NCBI GenBank assembly: GCA_015493675.1
Contig: WGCR01000429.1
Coordinates: 1-9,481, forward strand
Origin: Anaerolineae bacterium
Lineage (GTDB): Bacteria > Chloroflexota > Anaerolineae > J102
Length of the DNA: 9,481 bases
Direction of reading: 5' to 3'
Shown: piece by piece, positions 7,093 through 9,481 of the stretch
Numbering within the stretch: the stretch's first letter is position 1
How the letters are laid out: every line of letters begins with the position of its first letter
The notes under the pieces: generated by a model
The model's database searches: none
What the model was told of the DNA's origin: nothing
The model's input: only the letters and a program-made list of their open reading frames with translations
Position numbers and translations under genes: made by a program

Positions 7093-7233
7093 GATTTATC
7101 ATCCCGGCCCCACGTTTTCCAAATCACATCGCCTCGGGTAAACTTGTCGCTTTGTGCGCATTGCCTGAAAAGAATTCATTGAGATTTGCGGCGATTCATC
7201 GAGATTGATTCGCTGGCCGCCCCAGGCCGCGTA

Positions 7234-7290
7234 ACTGCTTACTGCTTACTGCTTACTGATTTACTGCTTACTGACCACTGCTTACTGAAA
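7234..7290 (+). repeat. ACTGNNN heptad tandem repeat abutting the uvrB start
   Basis: Eight consecutive units begin with ACTG: three of ACTGCTT, one 8-base ACTGATTT, then ACTGCTT, ACTGACC, ACTGCTT and ACTGAAA. The last unit touches the ATG at 7291. The array fills the place where a ribosome site would sit, and no Shine-Dalgarno is present. It resembles the short tandem heptamer repeats described in cyanobacteria. Its effect on uvrB is unknown. Confidence 0.85.
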
Positions 7291-9345
7291 ATGCCCGAAT
7301 TCCACCTCGTCTCCGATTTTCAACCCACTGGCGACCAGCCCACCGCCATCGAGCAACTGGCGGCGGGACTGCGCGCGGGCTACCGGCATCAGACCCTGCT
7401 GGGGGCCACGGGCACGGGCAAGACCTTTGTCATGGGCAAGGTCATCGAGGCGGTGCAACGCCCGACCCTGGTCATGGCTCACAACAAGACCCTGGCCGCA
7501 CAGCTTTACTCCGAGTTCCGCGATTTCTTCCCCGACAACGCGGTGGAGTATTTCGTCAGCTACTACGATTATTACCAGCCCGAGGCTTATCTGCCCCGCA
7601 CCGACACCTACATCGAGAAAGACGCCCAGATCAACGACGAGATCGACCGTCTGCGCCTGGCCGCCACCACCTCGTTGCTCAGCCGCCGGGATGTGATCAT
7701 CGTGGCCTCGGTCTCCGCCATCTACGGCCTGGGCAATCCCGAGGACTACGGCAAGGTGGTGCTGAAGATGGAGCTAGGCCAGGTGAAGCGGCGCAACCTG
7801 CTGCTGCGGCATCTGGTGGACATCCACTACAATCGCAATGATGTGCATTTGCAGCCGGGGACGTTCCGCGTCCGCGGCGACACCCTGGAGATCATGCCTG
7901 CGTACGGCACGACCGCGTTCCGCATCGAGTTCTGGGGTGACGAGATCGAGCGCATGACCGAGGTGGACCCGCTGACAGGCGAGGTGCTGCGGGCGCTGGA
8001 GGAGCTGGAAATCTACCCGGCCAAGCATTTCATCACCCCGCAGGACAAGTTGGACGAGGCCATCGCTGACATCGAGCAGGAGATGCTGACGCAGGTGAAG
8101 GCGTTCGAGGCCCAGGGCAAGCTGCTGGAGGCCCAACGCATCCAGCAGCGGGTGAATTACGACATCGAGATGCTGCGGGAGATGGGCTATTGCTCGGGCG
8201 TGGAGAATTACTCGCGGCCCCTGGCCCGCCGACCCGCCGGCTCCCGCCCCTGGACCCTACTCGATTATTTCCCCGATGATTTCCTGCTCTTCATCGACGA
8301 GAGTCATATGACCGTGCCCCAGATCCGGGGCATGTACAAGGGCGATCGCTCTCGCAAGCAGGTGCTGGTGGATCATGGCTTCCGTCTGCCCTCGGCCCTG
8401 GACAATCGCCCGCTGCGCTTCGAGGAGTTCGACGAACTGCTGCATCAGGTGATCTACGTCTCGGCCACGCCCGGGCCTTACGAGCGTCAGGTCTCCGAGC
8501 AGATCGTGGAGCAGATCATCCGCCCCACCGGCCTGCTGGACCCGATCATCGAGGTGCGCCCCACCGAGGGGCAGGTGGATGATCTGGTGAAGGAGCTGAA
8601 TCAGCGCATCGCCAGGGGCCAACGGGCGCTGCTCACCACCCTGACCAAGCGCATGGCCGAGGACCTGGCCGATTATCTGGCCGAGCTGGGTTTCAAGGTG
8701 CATTATCTGCACTCCGAGGTGCACACCATCGAGCGGGTGGAGATTTTGCGAGACCTGCGTTTGGGCGTGTATGATGTGGTGGTGGGCATCAACCTGCTGC
8801 GCGAGGGGCTGGATCTGCCCGAGGTCAGTCTGGTTGCGATTCTGGACGCGGACAAGGAGGGCTTTTTGCGCTCCGATACGGCGCTGATTCAGACGATTGG
8901 CCGCGCGGCCCGCCATGTGGAGGGCACGGTGATCATGTACGCGGACATCATCACAGACTCCATGCGCCGGGCCATCGACGAGACCAACCGCCGCCGCCGC
9001 ATTCAGGAGGCCTACAACCGGGCGCACGGCATCGAGCCCCAGTCCATCATCAAGGCCGTGCGCGACATCACCCAGCGGGTGGCCGAGGAGCGGGCCGTGA
9101 CCGCACTGGCCGAGCCAGGCCCGACCTACTCGGTGGGCGATGGCGGCGAACTCATCCCCAGCCTCACCGCCCTGCCCCGACCCGAGCGCATCCGTCTCAT
9201 CGAGGCCCTGGAAACGCAGATGCACGAAGCCGCGCAGCAGCTCGAATTCGAGCAGGCCGCCGTCCTCCGCGATCAGATCATGGAGCTGCGTCGCAGCTTA
9301 TTCGACGAGGAGGACTTGCCCGCGCTGGAGAGATTAAGAAAATGA
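7291..9345 (+). CDS. uvrB: excinuclease ABC subunit B (UvrB), nucleotide excision repair
   Basis: UvrB is the damage-verifying helicase-like subunit of the UvrABC excision repair complex in the cytoplasm. It is loaded by UvrA and recruits UvrC. Seen over 684 residues: Walker A GATGTGKT (38-45), the beta-hairpin that inserts into DNA (YYDYYQPEAY, 91-100), GYCSGVENYSR (299-309), Walker B DESH (336-339), SATPG (391-395), the helicase motif in QTIGRAAR (534-541) and a C-terminal UVR domain (about 632-667, with LEFEQAAVLRDQI) that contacts UvrC. Length matches the E. coli protein (673). The frame is open further upstream to a TTG at 7186, but that 35-residue extension reads through the heptad repeat and has no UvrB homology. 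ATG 7291 starts at the usual MPEFHLVSDFQPTGDQP position, so I chose it. No Shine-Dalgarno is present. Expression is likely driven by the promoter at 7046-7074 under the SOS-box-like site. All catalytic motifs are intact. Confidence 0.98.
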   Translation: MPEFHLVSDFQPTGDQPTAIEQLAAGLRAGYRHQTLLGATGTGKTFVMGKVIEAVQRPTLVMAHNKTLAAQLYSEFRDFFPDNAVEYFVSYYDYYQPEAYLPRTDTYIEKDAQINDEIDRLRLAATTSLLSRRDVIIVASVSAIYGLGNPEDYGKVVLKMELGQVKRRNLLLRHLVDIHYNRNDVHLQPGTFRVRGDTLEIMPAYGTTAFRIEFWGDEIERMTEVDPLTGEVLRALEELEIYPAKHFITPQDKLDEAIADIEQEMLTQVKAFEAQGKLLEAQRIQQRVNYDIEMLREMGYCSGVENYSRPLARRPAGSRPWTLLDYFPDDFLLFIDESHMTVPQIRGMYKGDRSRKQVLVDHGFRLPSALDNRPLRFEEFDELLHQVIYVSATPGPYERQVSEQIVEQIIRPTGLLDPIIEVRPTEGQVDDLVKELNQRIARGQRALLTTLTKRMAEDLADYLAELGFKVHYLHSEVHTIERVEILRDLRLGVYDVVVGINLLREGLDLPEVSLVAILDADKEGFLRSDTALIQTIGRAARHVEGTVIMYADIITDSMRRAIDETNRRRRIQEAYNRAHGIEPQSIIKAVRDITQRVAEERAVTALAEPGPTYSVGDGGELIPSLTALPRPERIRLIEALETQMHEAAQQLEFEQAAVLRDQIMELRRSLFDEEDLPALERLRK

Positions 9346-9386
9346 TTGGATATTCACCCCCTATCTCTCAGTCCAATATCCAATCA
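9343..9386. terminator. hairpin overlapping the uvrB stop, likely bidirectional terminator
   Basis: TGATTGGATATT (9343-9354) and AATATCCAATCA (9375-9386) form a perfect 12-bp stem around a 20-nt loop. The left arm begins with the uvrB stop codon. The right side contains a heptad duplication, TCCAATA-TCCAATC (9372-9385). It lies 9 bases from the stop of a probable converging minus-strand gene, so it may serve both transcripts. The stem is AT-rich and lacks a T-run. Confidence 0.55.
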
Positions 9387-9395
9387 GCGATGTAA

Positions 9396-9481
9396 CTATA
9401 CAGGTATGGTTTCAGGCAGAAGGAGGTCTCCTGCGAACATAGAACCCAGAGCCGTCCAGGCATTGACGCCTTGTTTACGCA
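9396..9481 (-). CDS. partial hypothetical protein, C-terminal end only
   Basis: On the minus strand a frame enters from the right edge and ends at TAG (9396-9398). It gives 27 complete residues from the edge, including GVNAWTALGSMFAGDLLLPE and ending in IPV. The composition looks like protein (Trp, Gly, hydrophobic run, few rare residues), whereas the frame offset by one base hits a stop within two codons. The third frame also stays open to a stop beyond the loop of the hairpin but reads as Cys/Ser-rich and less plausible. I do not recognise the family. The gene converges on uvrB with about 50 bases between the stops. A gene reading leftwards over the window edge is inferred from very little sequence. 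Confidence 0.42.
   Translation of the reverse strand, partial: RKQGVNAWTALGSMFAGDLLLPETIPV

Larger units (their letters stand above)
6898..7290. other. 393-bp intergenic region and uvrB leader
   Basis: Between the hydrolase and uvrB there is a weak ACTCG/CGAGT hairpin (6899-6903 with 6911-6915) without a T-run, a GC-rich stretch with no clear content, a strong promoter (7046-7074), an SOS-box-like palindrome (7081-7092), about 140 nt of untranslated leader and the ACTGNNN array (7234-7290). A frame opening at ATG 7087 and closing at TGA 7180-7182 (31 codons) lies in the leader but shows no protein-like features. No convincing terminator for the hydrolase is visible. Confidence 0.65.

Noticed and set aside
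7087..7182. 31-codon leader frame upstream of uvrB
   Set aside because: Its ATG lies inside the SOS-box palindrome at about +7 of the transcript, with no ribosome site and no protein-like pattern.
7186..7290. Upstream TTG start that would add 35 residues to UvrB
   Set aside because: The extension translates the heptad repeat (LLLTDLLLTD) and has no counterpart in UvrB proteins; ATG 7291 matches the family N-terminus.
7234..7290. CRISPR-like array
   Set aside because: Units are 7-8 bases with no spacers between them; this is a simple tandem repeat.
8257..9225. Minus-strand open frame of 322 codons opposite uvrB
   Set aside because: Fully antisense to conserved UvrB sequence, His/Gln/Leu-rich and without recognisable motifs.
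9420..9427. Perfect-looking Shine-Dalgarno AAGGAGGT near the right edge
   Set aside because: No ATG, GTG or TTG follows at a usable distance, and on the other strand the same bases encode part of the protein-like minus-strand frame.

Overview
The window reads as chromosomal DNA of a GC-rich bacterium with four complete protein genes, one partial gene at the right edge and several repeat-rich intergenic spacers. A Chloroflexota (Anaerolineae/Caldilineae-like) origin is my best guess. It rests on the NBR1/FW-type Ig-like domain joined to a cell-wall hydrolase, short heptameric intergenic repeats, sigma-70-type promoters and weak use of Shine-Dalgarno sites. This is inference from style, not a database match.

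Layout. Bases 1-61 hold two tandem hairpins, the second followed by a T-run, probably the end of an upstream transcript. Gene 1 (137-2701, +) is an APC-superfamily membrane transporter resembling the KimA/YdaO group, with a large extracytoplasmic insertion and a soluble C-terminal region of about 290 residues. It converges on gene 2 (2836-4143, -), an amidase-signature hydrolase with an intact Lys/cis-Ser/Ser triad; a 21-bp inverted repeat fills the gap between them. A 360-bp divergent spacer (4144-4503) holds a palindromic CGCAGAT-type repeat and a strong promoter. Gene 3 (4504-6897, +) encodes a 797-residue multidomain protein: a clan GH-A-like glycosidase barrel, an Ig-like FW domain, a short coiled coil, a zinc N-acetylmuramoyl-L-alanine amidase (PGRP/Amidase_2) domain and a C-terminal CWB2-like segment. 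A 393-bp spacer (6898-7290) carries a second promoter of the same form (TGGACA-N17-TATAAT). A GAAC-N4-GTTC palindrome, the Gram-positive SOS-box form, sits at its expected transcription start, and an ACTGNNN heptad array runs directly up to the start codon of gene 4, uvrB (7291-9345, +). The uvrB stop codon lies inside a 12-bp hairpin. Beyond it, the last 28 codons of a probable minus-strand gene (9396-9481) run off the edge.

The genes do not form an operon; orientations alternate and each appears to have its own control. The clearest functional story is SOS-type control of uvrB. The most unusual protein is gene 3, which may attack both glycan strands and peptide stems of peptidoglycan although no signal peptide is visible. 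No CRISPR array, tRNA, rRNA, insertion sequence or defence system was recognised.
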